Positions 6,618 through 6,819 of a DNA stretch of 6,819 bases are shown piece after piece. Within the stretch, counting starts at the first letter, position 1. Each line of letters starts with the position of its first letter. Made by a program: the position numbers and the translations under genes. Source of the DNA: an uncultured Clostridia bacterium (GTDB taxonomy: Bacteria > Bacillota > Clostridia > TANB77 > CAG-508); NCBI GenBank assembly GCA_934177555.1, contig CAKPPL010000058.1, positions 1 to 6,819 on the forward strand, given 5' to 3'. The notes under the pieces are model-generated. The model searched no databases. It was not told where the DNA came from and saw only the letters and a list, made by a program, of their open reading frames with translations.

Positions 6618-6643
6618 GACGTATGAAATTTCATTTCGTTACA
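6618..6643 (-). promoter_or_regulatory. ECF-type, probably autoregulated promoter of the sigma/anti-sigma operon
   Basis: On the minus strand TGTAAC (6643-6638) and CGTC (6621-6618) are 16 nt apart. This matches the B. subtilis ECF pattern of an AAC-containing -35 and a CGTC/CGAC -10. The start would fall near 6610-6612, just upstream of the ribosome binding site at 6609-6602, giving a leader of about 20 nt. The spacer contains a perfect 12-bp palindrome (6623-6634). Confidence 0.7.
6623..6634. repeat. perfect 12-bp palindrome in the ECF promoter spacer
   Basis: ATGAAATTTCAT is self-complementary and lies between the -35 and -10 boxes of the ECF-type promoter, the classic place for a repressor site. 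No regulator that would bind it is visible in the window. Confidence 0.55.
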
Positions 6644-6665
6644 AAATTTCCAAAAAAATTTTGTA
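6640..6665. repeat. 10-bp inverted repeat overlapping the ECF -35 box
   Basis: TACAAAATTT (6640-6649) and AAATTTTGTA (6656-6665) are perfect complements around CCAAAA. The left arm overlaps the -35 box. It could be an operator, or the end of a transcript entering from the right on the minus strand, where T7 lies in the loop region. Confidence 0.55.
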
Positions 6666-6676
6666 TATTACATCAA

Positions 6677-6692
6677 AAATAGTGAACTATTT
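6677..6692. repeat. 7-bp inverted repeat upstream of the ECF promoter
   Basis: AAATAGT (6677-6683) and ACTATTT (6686-6692) are perfect complements separated by GA. This is the third dyad within 70 bp upstream of the sigma gene. It has the geometry of a dimeric regulator site, but no function is shown. Confidence 0.45.
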
Positions 6693-6819
6693 GCTAATTA
6701 AGGTCAGCGACAACTTACTATTTTTCTAATTTTATTTTTTTCCATTCTTCTTTTATTTTTCTTATTACTGATATAATTAAAATTGCTTAAATATTCCCTA
6801 AAAATTCAAATATTTTATT
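6693..6819. other. right-edge non-coding stretch
   Basis: Apart from the repeat copy at 6706-6723 this stretch shows no convincing gene. The longest open run on the minus strand here is about 30 codons, Lys/Asn-rich and without a recognisable motif. It is extremely T-rich on the plus strand. It may hold the end of a gene lying beyond the window, but nothing supports that. Confidence 0.5.
6706..6723 (-). repeat. right copy of an 18-nt imperfect inverted repeat
   Basis: Read on the minus strand this is AAATAGTAAGTTGTCGCT, differing from the left copy at 3198-3215 only at two positions. It lies upstream of the sigma promoter, so the pair brackets the sigma, anti-sigma, recombinase and RhuM genes. 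Confidence 0.3.

Noticed and set aside
6593..6634. N-terminal extension of the sigma factor (14 extra residues)
   Set aside because: It would start inside the promoter and ignores the excellent ribosome binding site before the ATG at 6592.
6616..6729. 37-codon plus-strand open frame beginning ATGACGTATGAA
   Set aside because: It has no ribosome binding site, overlaps the sigma promoter and its dyads, and shows no recognisable motif.
1..6819. tRNA, rRNA or CRISPR array
   Set aside because: No cloverleaf-like GC-rich segment, rRNA-like stretch or regularly spaced direct repeats could be seen on either strand.

Overview
The window looks like a chromosomal segment of a low-GC Gram-positive bacterium of the Firmicutes, most likely Clostridia-like. 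The evidence is the strongly AT-rich sequence, near-consensus AGGAGG ribosome binding sites before almost every gene, good TTGACA/TATAAT-type promoters with 17-nt spacers, and the gene content. The visible Trp codons are TGG, and TGA acts as a stop (clearly for the sigma factor), so the standard bacterial code fits better than a Mycoplasma-type code.

Left part (1-1914, minus strand): the 5' two thirds of an HU-type DNA-binding protein gene (running off the left edge) lies downstream of a SpoVB/MurJ-type multidrug/oligosaccharidyl-lipid/polysaccharide flippase gene. This flippase-to-hup order resembles the spoVT-spoVB/yabM-mazG-hup neighbourhood of sporulating Firmicutes. The flippase is split by one extra base near 1677. 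Removing that base restores a continuous 536-residue protein.

Centre (1920-3070): a divergent promoter region drives the flippase leftward and the ribosomal operon rplM-rpsI (L13-S9) rightward. The operon has a leader of about 110 nt that can form alternative hairpins, and it ends in a strong intrinsic terminator. A second terminator-like hairpin closes the convergent gene from the right.

Right part (3180-6819, all minus strand): an accessory block. In transcription order it holds an ECF sigma factor, its membrane-anchored zinc-binding anti-sigma factor (1 nt apart, translationally coupled), a tyrosine recombinase gene broken by an internal out-of-frame deletion, and a RhuM-family gene with its own promoter. 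Just upstream of the sigma gene is an ECF-type promoter (TGTAAC-16-CGTC) that gives a leader of only about 20 nt, which suggests autoregulation. The recombinase has almost no room for its own promoter behind the hairpin that ends the anti-sigma gene. An imperfect 18-nt inverted repeat (16/18) brackets the whole block. RhuM plus an integrase of this type is a pairing familiar from type I restriction-modification loci, but no hsd genes are present here.

The strongest observations are the autoregulated ECF promoter with nested palindromes, the two clear gene disruptions (flippase frameshift and recombinase deletion), and a possible third frameshift at the RhuM C-terminus. I do not see a clearly new multi-gene system; the recombinase/RhuM block is the best candidate for a closer look.
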